Shown here piece by piece: positions 8,224-19,434 of a stretch of DNA of 64,000 nt. Below the pieces are notes generated by a model. It had not been told where the DNA came from. It ran no database searches and worked only from the letters and a program-made list of their open reading frames with translations. The stretch covers positions 434,001 through 498,000 of the forward strand of contig NC_021487.1 of NCBI RefSeq assembly GCF_000427095.1, given 5' to 3'. Source of the stretch: Chthonomonas calidirosea T49 (GTDB lineage: Bacteria; Armatimonadota; Chthonomonadetes; Chthonomonadales; Chthonomonadaceae). Within the stretch, counting starts at the first letter, position 1. Each line of letters starts with the position of its first letter. Position numbers and translations under genes: made by a program.

Positions 8224-9192
8224 TTAGAGATCGTATTGGCGAAGCAGGTGCTCAATTTCCGTTATTTCTTGTTCTGAAAGTCGAAAAGTAAGAGCACCGA
8301 GCATTTCGTGAACCTGATCGGGGCGTCGGAAGCCAACAATGGCGCCGGTGACCGCGGGGTGATGAAGTGTCCAGGCAATAGCGACGACCCCGGGGGGTTG
8401 ATGGTGACGCGCCCCGATCTGTCGTAATCGCTCTACGAAGCTAAGGATACGTGAAAGGCGTGGCTCTTGAAAATCTGGACTTCGCTTTCGCCAGTCGTCA
8501 TCTGGAAGGGATGCGACGCGTTCAGGAGTCATCTTCCCACTAAGAAGTCCCGACTGAAGGGGAGAGTAGACAATCACACCAATATTATGTTGCTGGCAAT
8601 AGGGAAGGATTTCTGCTTCGATATCACGTCGTACGAGCGAGTAGGGAGGTTGTAAAGAGGTTATGGGGGCGATAGGCCGTATGCGTTCCATTTGGGAGAC
8701 GTTAAAATTGGATACACCAATATAACGAACTTTTCCTTCCTCTTTAAGTTGCGCTAGGGTACTCCATCCCTCTTCGATATCTTCATCTGGAATCGGCCAG
8801 TGAATTTGATAAAGATCGATAACGTCGGTCTGAAGACGGCGCAAGCTGTCTTCAACCTCCTTACGGATCGATTGAGATTTAAGATTGTGGTAAACCTTTC
8901 CCTTTTCGTCCCATAGAAGGGAGCACTTGGTGAAGACGTAGGGACGGTGGGAGCTCGTGCGGATCGCTTTTGCAACAATCTCTTCCGAGTGCCCCATGCC
9001 GTAGACGGCTGCCGTATCAATCCAGTTGATGCCGGCATCGAGTGCGGCATGAATGGCGGCAATGGAATCGCGATCGTCTTGATATCCCCATCCGAACTCC
9101 CATCCTGCTCCTCCAATGGCCCATGCACCAAAACCGATAGGGGTGATTTCGAGATCGCTATTCCCTAGTCGGCGTTTTTCCAGTGTTGTCAT
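8224..9192 (-). CDS. Aldo/keto reductase
   Basis: NADPH-dependent reductase of the AKR superfamily, 322 residues from the ATG at 9192, which has AAGGAG nine bases upstream; a longer in-frame extension to 9387 is unsupported and lacks homology-like sequence. The tetrad is visible: Asp and Tyr in WIDTAAVYG, Lys in YVFTKCSL and His in YQIHWPIPDEDIEEGW. VRYIGVSNFN and YSPLQSGLLSGK are further AKR marks, and GAIVGFRRPDQVHE is the C-terminal cofactor segment. It resembles the YajO/general stress protein 69 type with a broad carbonyl substrate range. It is divergently arranged with tgt. Confidence 0.93.
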   Translation of the reverse strand: MTTLEKRRLGNSDLEITPIGFGAWAIGGAGWEFGWGYQDDRDSIAAIHAALDAGINWIDTAAVYGMGHSEEIVAKAIRTSSHRPYVFTKCSLLWDEKGKVYHNLKSQSIRKEVEDSLRRLQTDVIDLYQIHWPIPDEDIEEGWSTLAQLKEEGKVRYIGVSNFNVSQMERIRPIAPITSLQPPYSLVRRDIEAEILPYCQQHNIGVIVYSPLQSGLLSGKMTPERVASLPDDDWRKRSPDFQEPRLSRILSFVERLRQIGARHHQPPGVVAIAWTLHHPAVTGAIVGFRRPDQVHEMLGALTFRLSEQEITEIEHLLRQYDL

Positions 9193-9312
9193 CTCTGTTA
9201 TCTCCTTTCTGGTGGTTGGTTCGAAATCAGCGCCTAACATCCTCCTTTTGTACGAATCGGTGTCGCTGAAAGTCTTCAAAGATACTGCTCTCTGGACTTG
9301 AGGGAGCGACGG

Positions 9313-9318
9313 TATAAT
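9313..9318 (+). promoter_or_regulatory. Possible -10 element upstream of tgt
   Basis: A perfect TATAAT lies 60 bases before the tgt start in the divergent gap 9193-9378. No convincing -35 sits at the right distance; TTGAGG is only nine bases away. The assignment is therefore weak. Confidence 0.3.
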
Positions 9319-9333
9319 AGTATTTCGAGCTAG

Positions 9334-11344
<2,011 letters not shown>

Positions 11345-11383
11345 GCGTTGCTTTCAAAAACATACACATCAAGGAGTATGATG

Positions 11384-12736
11384 ATGGCTTCGGTGAAGAA
11401 AAGTTCATGGTTGTTCGCTCTCTTGGCGTTCGTTCTCGTCGGGATGGGAGTAGCTATATCTCCGTCCTCCTGCTGGGCAGAGCCTCGGTTCGAGCCGCTA
11501 TTCGATGGGAAGGATTTAAATGGGTGGGTTTATGTTGGACAGGCCCCCGGCTATGAGGTTCGTGATGGGACGATCATCTGTCCAGCCGGGTGCTCTGGGA
11601 ATCTCTTTACCGAGAAAGAGTATTCCGATTTTGTGTTGGATGTTGATTTCCGTCTATCTCAAAATGCTAACAATGGTATCGGTATACGTGCTCCCTTACA
11701 AGGAGATGCTGCCTATATGGGCATGGAGATACAGATACTCGACGACAGCGGCCCCATGTACCAACATCTCCAACCGTGGCAGTATTGTGGTTCTATTTAT
11801 AATGTTGTTCCTGCGAAGAGAGGGGCGTTGAAACCGGTTGGAGAGTGGAACCACGAAGAGATCACGGCGATCGGACGACATATCAGGGTAGTGATCAATG
11901 GTAGGATGGTGGTTGATGCCGATCTGAACAAAATTGTTGATCCGACCATACTGATGCATCATCCTGGAATGTTGCGAGACACAGGTCATATCGGGTTGTT
12001 GGGGCATGAGCCCACGGAGGTAGATTTCAAAAATATCTACATCAAGGACCTAAGTCATCCGCGACCTGACAACGTTCCTCCGCATGGCTTTAAAGCGCTG
12101 TTTGATGGTAAGGACTTGAGAGGTTGGCGTGGATGGGCTGGTGACCCACCTACGCGAGCCAAAATGACTGAAGCCGAGTGGGCTGCCGCGGTAAAACGTG
12201 CCACCGCAGAGGCTCTTAAGCACTGGAAAGTGGTAGATGGAGTTATAACCTATGATGGTAAGAATAATAATCTATGTACAGTGAGAGACTATGGAAATTT
12301 CGAGCTGCTTGTAGACTGGAAAATTCCGCCGCATGGGGATAGTGGAATCTATTTACGCGGCAGTCCGCAGGTACAGATATGGGATAATCCAATCGGCTCT
12401 GGTGGATTGTACAACAATCAAAAGAATCCAAGCAACCCCATCGTATTCGCGGATAATCCCATTGGAGAATGGAACCGTTTTCGAATCCTGATGATCGGCG
12501 ACAAAGTGACCGTCTACCTGAATAACAAGCTGGTTGTATGGAATGTAACCTTAGAAAACTATTGGGAGCGAGACAAGCCCATCTATCCTATCGGCCCTAT
12601 TGAGCTGCAGCACCACTGGACACCCCTATGGTTTAAAAACATCTATATTCGCGAACTACCACTGCTACCAGAGCAGCGGGCGGCTATCCAACAGCTGCAT
12701 TGGCCAGGATTACCACATGATTTGGCTAAACGATAG
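11384..12736 (+). CDS. Exported protein with two DUF1080 (3-keto-disaccharide hydrolase-type) domains
   Basis: About 450 residues. The ATG at 11384 is chosen because AAGGAG ends seven bases upstream; two preceding in-frame ATGs are too close to it. Residues 1-33 form a signal peptide ending near CWAEP. Two concanavalin-like DUF1080 units follow, each opening with the hallmark LFDGKDLxGW: FEPLFDGKDLNGWVYVG near 36 and FKALFDGKDLRGWRGW near 236. Each ends with a beta-strand closing FKNIYIK/FKNIYIREL. DUF1080 proteins include 3-keto-glycoside hydrolases and many uncharacterised secreted proteins. The role is probably extracytoplasmic glycan breakdown. It sits in a co-directional run but is functionally unrelated to its neighbours. 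Confidence 0.88.
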   Translation: MASVKKSSWLFALLAFVLVGMGVAISPSSCWAEPRFEPLFDGKDLNGWVYVGQAPGYEVRDGTIICPAGCSGNLFTEKEYSDFVLDVDFRLSQNANNGIGIRAPLQGDAAYMGMEIQILDDSGPMYQHLQPWQYCGSIYNVVPAKRGALKPVGEWNHEEITAIGRHIRVVINGRMVVDADLNKIVDPTILMHHPGMLRDTGHIGLLGHEPTEVDFKNIYIKDLSHPRPDNVPPHGFKALFDGKDLRGWRGWAGDPPTRAKMTEAEWAAAVKRATAEALKHWKVVDGVITYDGKNNNLCTVRDYGNFELLVDWKIPPHGDSGIYLRGSPQVQIWDNPIGSGGLYNNQKNPSNPIVFADNPIGEWNRFRILMIGDKVTVYLNNKLVVWNVTLENYWERDKPIYPIGPIELQHHWTPLWFKNIYIRELPLLPEQRAAIQQLHWPGLPHDLAKR

Positions 12737-12791
12737 GGTATAGAGTAGAATATAGGCGCACAATTTTCTAGTAAGTAGGAAGGGCGCCATT

Positions 12792-13847
12792 TTGTACTCG
12801 GGGGTGATCGCACGATATAGAGAGTGGCTGCCGGTAAGTGCAGCCACTCCTATTGTGACGCTAATGGAGGGGGATACGCCTCTTGTTCCTTTGCCACGTC
12901 TTGCAGCAGCCATAAGTCCGTATATTACTCTCTACGCCAAATGTGAAGGCCTCAATCCAACAGGCTCTTTCAAAGATCGAGGTATGACAGTGGCAGTAAG
13001 CAAGGCTGTGGAGGCTGGGCAGAATATTGTGATGTGCGCCTCGACTGGCAATACTTCTGCCTCGGCGGCAGCCTATGCGGCTCGCGCTGGGCTTGAATGC
13101 GCTGTGCTTATTCCCGGAGGGAAGATCGCGTTGGGGAAGCTTTCGCAGGCGCTGATGCATGGAGCAAAAGTGTTAGCCATAGACGGCAATTTCGATGAGG
13201 CCCTCGCTCTTGTCCGTTCCATTTGTGAGGAGTATCCCATTGCGCTCGTCAATTCGGTTAATCCGTATCGTTTACAGGGACAGAAGACCGTGGCCTTTGA
13301 GATTGTGGACGCCTTAGGAGATGCTCCAGATTATCATGCTATGCCGGTGGGTAATGCGGGCAATATCACGGCGGCATGGATGGGTTACTGCGAGTATCAT
13401 CATTCAGGGCGAAGTAAGAAACTACCGAAAATGCTCGGTTTTCAGGCGGCGGGGGCGGCACCATTGGTGGAGGGCAGGCCGATTACCAAACCAGAGACGG
13501 TGGCGACTGCCATTCGAATAGGCAACCCGGCAAGTTGGAACGGAGCGATCGCGGCGAAAGAAGAGTCAGGGGGTGTGATCGAGGCCGTTACCGATGAGGA
13601 GATTTTGGAAGCTTATCGTCTATTGCCTACGCTTGAGGGCATTTTTGCCGAGCCTGCAAGTGTCGCCCCTATAGCGGGGCTTAAGAAACTAGCCACGAGT
13701 GGGTTTTTCTCTGAGCCATCTACGGTTGTGGTTACTCTAACTGGTCACGGATTAAAGGATCCCGATACAGCCATGCATCTTGCTTCTCAGCAGATCGTTT
13801 GCATTCCGCCCAAACGGGAGGCTGTGTTACAGGCTTTAGGTGTATAG
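12792..13847 (+). CDS. thrC: Threonine synthase
   Basis: PLP enzyme converting O-phosphohomoserine to threonine, last step of threonine synthesis. 351 residues, the short class. [11 protein letters not shown] near 55-65 holds the PLP lysine; [34 protein letters not shown] (phosphate-binding glycine loop) and [11 protein letters not shown] are conserved. The TTG at 12792 follows AGGAAGGG by about nine bases; the next methionine would cut into the conserved [13 protein letters not shown] region. The dprA-like gene begins two bases after its stop. Confidence 0.94.
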   Translation: MYSGVIARYREWLPVSAATPIVTLMEGDTPLVPLPRLAAAISPYITLYAKCEGLNPTGSFKDRGMTVAVSKAVEAGQNIVMCASTGNTSASAAAYAARAGLECAVLIPGGKIALGKLSQALMHGAKVLAIDGNFDEALALVRSICEEYPIALVNSVNPYRLQGQKTVAFEIVDALGDAPDYHAMPVGNAGNITAAWMGYCEYHHSGRSKKLPKMLGFQAAGAAPLVEGRPITKPETVATAIRIGNPASWNGAIAAKEESGGVIEAVTDEEILEAYRLLPTLEGIFAEPASVAPIAGLKKLATSGFFSEPSTVVVTLTGHGLKDPDTAMHLASQQIVCIPPKREAVLQALGV

Positions 13848-13849
13848 CC

Positions 13850-14803
13850 ATGAGCGATCAGATTCGCCAATTCGTTCCAAATTTTAGCTATTTGAAGCTA
13901 GCCTTATTGCTCCATCACGTGCCCTACATTGGAGCAAAGCAGCTCGAACACGCTCTCAGTCGCCTCCTCGTAGAGCAAGTGACGCTAGGAGAATTTCTAA
14001 ACTTTTCTTCGGTGGAACTTAAAGAACGCTTTGGTTTGGCTTCTCGTGCTATTGCATATCTTATGGGCAAAAAGGAGCCCTTGATGGAAAAGGCGGAGGC
14101 TCTTGTACGTGTAGTTCGCTTTTACAATTTGCATTGTGTAACACGTACCCAGCTAACCTATCCAAGTCGGTTGGAGACCTATGATCCCTCTCCACCGCCC
14201 ATTCTCTATGGGTTAGGACGCTATCAATTGCTAGATGACTCTACAGAAGGCTTTACGTTTACTATTTTGGTTTCGAATGGTGCTACTGAAGAGACTTATA
14301 CGAATTTGGAGAAGATCGCTTCAGAGCTTATAGCCTGTAAGGGCATTCCAGTAACAGGACATGATCGGCTTCCTTATCAAAGGCTAGCACTAACCGCGCA
14401 GCGCAGCATTCACCCCGTGATCTATGTTCTGGATAGAGGGCTTCGTGAGGCTATGGGAGAGCGTTTTGATCAAGCTCTCTTCCCTGCTGCCCGCATTCAC
14501 GCAATAGATTTCTGTGGTGATCGGGACCTTGTGCTCTCTCCGTTCCGTTTAGACGATCACTGTTTAGGGCAGAACAATCGTCGCCGTGATCAGCTAATTA
14601 TCGCTCTCTCTGACATCATTGTTGCACTTGATATACGCGAAAATGGGATTCTACATCAGGAGTGCCTGCGGGCGATCCAGCGGGGCCAACATGTTTTCAT
14701 CACGGAGACAGGTCGGGAGGGTAATCGGCGGCTTCATGAGGCCGGTGCTGAGCTTATATCGTCCGATTTTCGCTCATGGCTGCAATCAAGCCAGGAGGAG
14801 TAG
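13850..14803 (+). CDS. Divergent DprA/Smf-like protein
   Basis: 317 residues from ATG at 13850. The N-terminal part (LKLALLLHHVPYIGAKQLEHAL) looks like the helix-hairpin-helix region of DprA, YPSRLETYDPSPPPILYGLG like its YPxxLxxIxDPPxxLYxxG motif, and LSPFRLDDHCLGQNNRRRDQLIIALSDIIVAL like the conserved FxxRNRIIAGLS segment. The central glycine motif GSRxxSxYG and the SGxAxGID motif that contact ssDNA and RecA are not recognisable (the region reads VSNGATEETYTNLEK and VTGHDRLPYQRLALTAQ). Canonical DprA loads RecA on incoming ssDNA. This copy may have lost that or do something else. It sits between thrC and a kinase gene, without topA or other DNA uptake genes. Confidence 0.65.
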   Translation: MSDQIRQFVPNFSYLKLALLLHHVPYIGAKQLEHALSRLLVEQVTLGEFLNFSSVELKERFGLASRAIAYLMGKKEPLMEKAEALVRVVRFYNLHCVTRTQLTYPSRLETYDPSPPPILYGLGRYQLLDDSTEGFTFTILVSNGATEETYTNLEKIASELIACKGIPVTGHDRLPYQRLALTAQRSIHPVIYVLDRGLREAMGERFDQALFPAARIHAIDFCGDRDLVLSPFRLDDHCLGQNNRRRDQLIIALSDIIVALDIRENGILHQECLRAIQRGQHVFITETGREGNRRLHEAGAELISSDFRSWLQSSQEE

Positions 14804-14815
14804 TGAAGAACAGAG

Positions 14816-17215
14816 ATGATGGACGTAGGGTCTGACAACCAAGCCAATACTTATGGCTATAGTGGGCTATCCGCTGTTTCGGGCGTGCCACTCGAGCCAG
14901 ACGAGTTACACAAAATCGTACGGCATACCGTGGAAGATGCGGCCAAAATGCTGGAGTGTAGCCATATGGCAGCCCTATCGCATGTACCAGCTGAGGGACG
15001 GGTTTGTGGGGTGCTAACAGTAGGTTATACTGATGAGAACTTTCGGCTATGGGGAGTCTCATTGGAGGAGGCTGGAGCCATTGCTACAGTCGTTCGGACG
15101 GGAGAATATCAGCTCATAGAAGACTCGGAGTTGTTACCATATCCGTTATCAGAGCGTTTTTGTGAACGAATTTTGATAGTGCCTCTTTCTTTTGAAAAGC
15201 ATGTCTTGTCGGTGCTTGTTGGACAGGTAGACCCAAGGGCAGATGTCGAATCGCCGGAATGGCATGAACGAGTGCGTGCTGTCGCCCAAAGAGTAGGGCT
15301 TTTTGTGGAACTACAACGCCTTGCAAACGCTTATCAGGAAGAAGTCCAGCGACGTCAATATTTACGTGACGTGATCGCGGCTATTCTTGAAGAGCGATCG
15401 CTGCAAGATATTGGCCAGATGCTTCTAGAGATGGTGGCCAGTCGGTTTCGTGCCGAGATAGTAGGGCTGTTCTTGAAGGACGGGGAGGAGATTAAGCCCA
15501 TAGCTCTAAGAAACATTTCGGCGGAGTTTGGGAGAGACATTGCACGCATTGCAAGTAAAAGTATCAGGCCTCGCGCTTTCGCCTCTACGATGCCGATCTA
15601 CCGAACTGTGAATGATCGTTCTGTTTTGACCAAGGAGATGCGAGAGCGCTTAGCGCGAGAGGGCATCCGTGCTGTTTGGATGGCGATGTTACAGCTGCAC
15701 GATCAGATCGGTGGTGCACTTGTGATCTATTTGAAAGATGAACGCGTGTTTGCTCCTGCAGACGTTGCAGCCTTTCAGGGATTAGCCGACATCGCCACCC
15801 TAGGTATTGCGATGTCGCGGCTTCTTGAAGATCAGCGAAGATACGCCACCATTCAAGAGCGCACTAGGTTAGGTAGAGAGATGCACGATACGGTGGCAAG
15901 ATCGCTAGGAGCTTTGGTTTTAACGTTAGAAACAGCACAGAGTTTCTTACGGCAAGAGAATACTATAGAGACAGAGAAGCTTTTGAACGCCGCGCTAGAG
16001 TTAACGCGAGAAGCGCTTAATGATACACGACGTGCCATTGAAGCTCTCTCACCGCCTGAACTAGAGACGATGACGCCTGCGCAAGTGATCGCCCAAGAAC
16101 TCCAAGCGCTTGAACGAGCAGGGATCGCGACTCAGTTTGTAATCTCAGGCAATGAGATACCTTTATCAAAAGAGCAAAGTCTTGCGCTTTTGAGAATCGC
16201 ACAAGAAGCTCTCAACAATGCCCTACGCCATTCTCAAGCAAGTCGAGTACGTGTTGGATTGCTTTATGAGTCGGAAGCCATAATCATGCGAATTGAAGAC
16301 GATGGCGTAGGGTTTGACCCTACTCTGCCGATGGCGCCAAATCGGCAAGGCGGCTATGGGATTTTTGGTATGAAAGAGAGAGCGCGCGCTTTAGGGGGAG
16401 AAGTGGAGATTGAGAGTACTCCAGGTTGGGGCACACAGATCTCCGTTCGGTTGCCTTATGAAATGCCGTCGGGCTTGCCGCCAAGTCAGGTGCTCCCTGA
16501 GAGAGCTAGCAACATAAGCGCAGAGGCATTACCCCCAAAGCAGGATATTGCTGGTGAGGCGTTACCCCTAGAGAAACCACTACAGCAGCTTCGTCTGCTC
16601 ATTGTAGACGATCATCCCTTAACAAGGCAGGGTATGCGTGCGGTGCTTGAACAGACGGGGCCTTTTCTTGTGGTAGGTGAGGCAGGAGACGTAGATGAGG
16701 CCATTATAAAAGCACAGCAACTTCGCCCAGATGTTGTTTTGCTCGATCTACAGATGCCTGGAGGGGGAGGCATCGCTGCGCTCAAGCAGCTCGCAAGTTT
16801 GGAGCCACGCCCAACTGCGATCTTAATTGCAAGCATCCCTACTGAAGACTCTGTGACCGCAGCACTACGTTTAGGTGCCAGAGGATTTCTTCTGAAGGAT
16901 GCCACCCCATCGGAGCTTGTATCCTCCATTGAAGCGGCACATCGTGGTGAGATCGTGTTGTCACCTGGGGTAAGTGCGTGGCTTACCGAGTTGAATGCTC
17001 ATCGGCGCGATAGTAGGGAGGATGTTGAACTCAATGAAAGGGAGTTGGAAGTCCTCCGGTTAGTTGCCAAAGGAGCGCGTAACAAGGATATAGCCCAAGA
17101 GCTTTTCATCGCACCAAAAACCGTAGAACATCATCTGTCGAACATCTTTGCAAAGCTGGGTGCTGCTAACCGAACGGAAGCCGTTCGACTGGCTATTGAA
17201 AAAGGGCTTATTTAA
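14816..17215 (+). CDS. Sensor histidine kinase fused to a NarL-type response regulator
   Basis: 799 residues with a whole two-component pathway in one chain. Residues about 25-165 and 185-340 look like two GAF sensor domains; no transmembrane span, so it is cytosolic. HisKA_3 dimerisation/phosphoacceptor domain with GREMHDTVARSLGALV at about 352-367; HATPase with LLRIAQEALNNALRHS, EDDGVGFDP and GGYGIFGMKERARALGG at about 460-550; a Pro/Glu-rich linker; REC domain from LRLLIVDDHPLTRQGMRAV (about 594) with phosphoacceptor Asp in VVLLDLQMPG (about 642); LuxR-type HTH with LNERELEVLRLVAKGARN and TVEHHLSNIFAKLGAANR at about 730-795. NarX/NarL pairs are normally two proteins. Unlike classic hybrids, the receiver here carries the DNA-binding output itself. 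Targets are unknown. Confidence 0.9.
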   Translation: MMDVGSDNQANTYGYSGLSAVSGVPLEPDELHKIVRHTVEDAAKMLECSHMAALSHVPAEGRVCGVLTVGYTDENFRLWGVSLEEAGAIATVVRTGEYQLIEDSELLPYPLSERFCERILIVPLSFEKHVLSVLVGQVDPRADVESPEWHERVRAVAQRVGLFVELQRLANAYQEEVQRRQYLRDVIAAILEERSLQDIGQMLLEMVASRFRAEIVGLFLKDGEEIKPIALRNISAEFGRDIARIASKSIRPRAFASTMPIYRTVNDRSVLTKEMRERLAREGIRAVWMAMLQLHDQIGGALVIYLKDERVFAPADVAAFQGLADIATLGIAMSRLLEDQRRYATIQERTRLGREMHDTVARSLGALVLTLETAQSFLRQENTIETEKLLNAALELTREALNDTRRAIEALSPPELETMTPAQVIAQELQALERAGIATQFVISGNEIPLSKEQSLALLRIAQEALNNALRHSQASRVRVGLLYESEAIIMRIEDDGVGFDPTLPMAPNRQGGYGIFGMKERARALGGEVEIESTPGWGTQISVRLPYEMPSGLPPSQVLPERASNISAEALPPKQDIAGEALPLEKPLQQLRLLIVDDHPLTRQGMRAVLEQTGPFLVVGEAGDVDEAIIKAQQLRPDVVLLDLQMPGGGGIAALKQLASLEPRPTAILIASIPTEDSVTAALRLGARGFLLKDATPSELVSSIEAAHRGEIVLSPGVSAWLTELNAHRRDSREDVELNERELEVLRLVAKGARNKDIAQELFIAPKTVEHHLSNIFAKLGAANRTEAVRLAIEKGLI

Positions 17216-17218
17216 GGA

Positions 17219-18193
17219 TTACGGAGAGAGCGCCGCCCAAAAAGATCGTTCCTCGCCGATGCCTTGATGAAGTGCTTTTTTATAGATATGTGTGGCCACA
17301 GCAACATCTTCTAACGCAATGCCAAGCGATTTGAAGAGAGTGATCTGGTCTGGATGTGTTCGGCCGGGGTGCTGCCCACTAACAATTTGCGCTAACTCCA
17401 CGGCCTGTTCCCATCGGAAATAGCCTCTCTCAAAAGCCGGTAATAGGTCGCCCGCTTCGAGGCGCGCCTGCTCGATGGAGTCGACGACGATAAGGTCGGC
17501 TCGGCGTATGGCCTCTACATCCAACTCCTGACGTATGAGCATATTGCTGCCGATAGCGTTGATATGTGTGCCGGGGGAGAGCCATTCCCCTTGTAGCACG
17601 GGACTTATCGAGTTGGTGGCAGTAATGATTACATTGCTGTTGCGTACGACTTCTTCTGGAGATTCTGCAGGGCTTATATCCAGAGACAGGAGAGCGTTGA
17701 TCTTTTTACAAAAGGTCTCTCGTCGTTCAGGGCTACGGCTATAAACACGCACTTGTTGGGTTGTACAGGCTGTGCAGACAGCTTCTATTTGGGTTTCAGC
17801 CTGCCAACCAGCCCCGAATACGCCAACACGTAGTGGCTCGGAATGATTGGCGAGGAGCTTTGTGGCGATGCCCGAGGCAGCTCCGGTACGCACTTGACCA
17901 AGTTTATCGGCTTCTATAATGGCCAGCAGATCCCCATTTTGCGATGAGTAGAGCAGAAACAGGAAACGCGTACGAGGAGGGAAAGAGGTATAAAGCTTGA
18001 TTCCAAACGTTTCCGTTCGCAGATCGGCTGCAGACATCACATGATAGATTCCCCGCGGCATGATGAGCCGGCGTCGTGGATGTTGCAGCACCTCTCCGTC
18101 GGCGGCATGCCGAAAGGCCTCTTCAAGGACCTGGAGAGCATCCGACATAGTTAGCAGTTCAGAAACCTGTTTTTCGGAAAGGAAAAGCGCCAT
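17219..18193 (-). CDS. Ornithine cyclodeaminase / mu-crystallin family protein
   Basis: 324 residues, usual length. The Rossmann nucleotide-binding motif is VGVFGAGWQAETQIEAV near 124, preceded by the substrate-side GIKLYTSFPP and QVRTGAASGIATKLLA. The family includes ornithine cyclodeaminase, alanine dehydrogenase (archaeal), pyrroline-carboxylate and ketimine reductases; the active-site residues visible do not separate these. It converges on the kinase-regulator gene three bases away, with no terminator between. Confidence 0.88.
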   Translation of the reverse strand: MALFLSEKQVSELLTMSDALQVLEEAFRHAADGEVLQHPRRRLIMPRGIYHVMSAADLRTETFGIKLYTSFPPRTRFLFLLYSSQNGDLLAIIEADKLGQVRTGAASGIATKLLANHSEPLRVGVFGAGWQAETQIEAVCTACTTQQVRVYSRSPERRETFCKKINALLSLDISPAESPEEVVRNSNVIITATNSISPVLQGEWLSPGTHINAIGSNMLIRQELDVEAIRRADLIVVDSIEQARLEAGDLLPAFERGYFRWEQAVELAQIVSGQHPGRTHPDQITLFKSLGIALEDVAVATHIYKKALHQGIGEERSFWAALSP

Positions 18194-18269
18194 TTTACTA
18201 GCTCCGTAGTAGCCTCTAGCGAATCATATTGTATCTTAATTTTTAAGTAGCGCGTTAAAGCGGCAGACG

Positions 18270-18299
18270 TTGACAGAATCGGTCTTGTTATGAGAAAAT
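18270..18299 (+). promoter_or_regulatory. tRNA operon promoter
   Basis: A perfect -35 TTGACA (18270-18275) followed after 18 bases by GAAAAT (18294-18299), four of six -10 matches. It lies 12 bases ahead of the first tRNA, so the start would be just upstream of the mature 5' end. Confidence 0.55.
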
Positions 18300-18311
18300 A
18301 AAATCGAATCT

Positions 18312-18384
18312 GCCGTCGTAGCTCAGTGGATAGAGCGCCTCCGTCCTAAGGAGGGCGTCGGGGGTTCGATTCCCTCCGACGGCG
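18312..18384 (+). tRNA. tRNA-Arg (anticodon CCT)
   Basis: Cloverleaf read directly: acceptor stem GCCGTCG/CGACGGC, D stem GCTC/GAGC, anticodon stem CCTCC/GGAGG with loop GTCCTAA (anticodon CCT, reading AGG), T arm with TTCGATT loop. The 3' CCA is not encoded (GCT follows), so it must be added afterwards. Confidence 0.96.
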
Positions 18385-18418
18385 CTACTGCTCTCTTTTG
18401 AGACGGCAGGATATACTA

Positions 18419-18504
18419 GGAGAGATGTCCGAGTGGTTTAAGGTGCGGCTCTCGAAAAGCCGTGGGCCTAAACAGCCCCGTGGGTTCGAATCCCACTCTC
18501 TCCG
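18419..18504 (+). tRNA. tRNA-Ser (anticodon CGA)
   Basis: Class II tRNA with long variable arm: acceptor GGAGAGA/TCTCTCC, anticodon stem CGGCT/AGCCG with loop CTCGAAA (anticodon CGA, reading TCG), variable arm GGGCCTAAACAGCCC, T loop TTCGAAT. CCA is not encoded. It is 34 bases behind tRNA-Arg and probably co-transcribed. Confidence 0.96.
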
Positions 18505-18532
18505 CTAGGTTGAGGAGTAAGTCACTGATCTT

Positions 18533-18573
18533 AAACGGCGCCTGCTTATGATGATGGCAGGCGCCGTTTTATT
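18533..18573 (+). terminator. tRNA operon terminator
   Basis: A 13-bp stem AAACGGCGCCTGC/GCAGGCGCCGTTT with an 11-base loop followed by TTTTATT. It ends the tRNA transcript and its right arm overlaps the 3' end of the convergent hypothetical gene. Confidence 0.88.
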
Positions 18574-19166
18574 AAATTCAGCAGGTAGCCACCACGCTTT
18601 GCAATCGTGAGGCTGACGCGGAATGAGGACTGATGTGGACTATGGACGATCCAAACCGTCTCCCATACGTTGCCTCCCCAAAGGAGATAAGGTGCTATGG
18701 CGAGACGAAGGGAGGCACCTCGCGGAATGAGATGTAACGTCTCAAGGATATTAGCGCTTGCAAAAGCAGCTTGCGTCTTGTTTGGGACGGTAACAGGCAC
18801 TGTTGAATCCTCTACCACCTGACAGTTTTCGCGATTGAAGTAGGTCAGATCGTTGGAGTGAGCGTCGAAGATCATTTGAACAGGGCCGGAATCGGTAATG
18901 CCTGTTGTTTCCCATACGTCGTAAGGTTGGCTACGGGGGCCTGCCCAGTAGTACTTGGAGTGATAGATAGGCTGGGTTAGCGCTGTGCAGTGAAGGAAAC
19001 TTTCTGAGCAGATTTCATCGGCCTGGCGTACGATTGTTGCAGCTCCATTGGCCGCATGCAGTTGCTTGAGAGAGTGACTTGGGGCAAGTAGGAGAATAAG
19101 CCCTACTCCCAAGATGGTTCCTAGAGCAACATAGATGGTCGTATATTTTTCTACACACTTGCCCAT
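18546..19166 (-). CDS. Membrane-anchored or exported protein of unknown function
   Basis: 206 residues, not recognised. Residues about 10-30 (YVALGTILGVGLILLLAP) form a single hydrophobic anchor or uncleaved signal. The remainder is extracytoplasmic in character, with repeated Trp/Tyr and a VPVTVPNKTQAAFASANILE segment. The C-terminus is basic (IKRRLPSS). Its last codons lie inside the tRNA terminator stem, so that hairpin could also slow minus-strand transcription. The ATG at 19166 has AAGGA about 13 bases upstream, a weak spacing. The 19167-19434 gap to the right contains no further gene. Confidence 0.6.
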   Translation of the reverse strand: MGKCVEKYTTIYVALGTILGVGLILLLAPSHSLKQLHAANGAATIVRQADEICSESFLHCTALTQPIYHSKYYWAGPRSQPYDVWETTGITDSGPVQMIFDAHSNDLTYFNRENCQVVEDSTVPVTVPNKTQAAFASANILETLHLIPRGASLRLAIAPYLLWGGNVWETVWIVHSPHQSSFRVSLTIAKRGGYLLNLIKRRLPSS

Positions 19167-19434
19167 GAGGTGTCTCTATCCTTTCCTGAAGGGTTCTATT
19201 CATAAGTGCAGTCCACCTCATTGTGTACGGGCGAGTCGCAGATGCTGCTCTATTCTGCAGGTACTAACATAGTACGAGAGCAGATGCATCTATATACTTT
19301 AACAAGCGAACTCTGAAAAAAGTTTCACTATAAGTCATCTCCTGTCACTATCTTAGTCGCTCAGAACGAGCAAAAGTTGCAGGATCGCCTCTTTCTAGGG
19401 TATGTTCCGCTTAGGAGGAATCAGGAGGAGAGAT

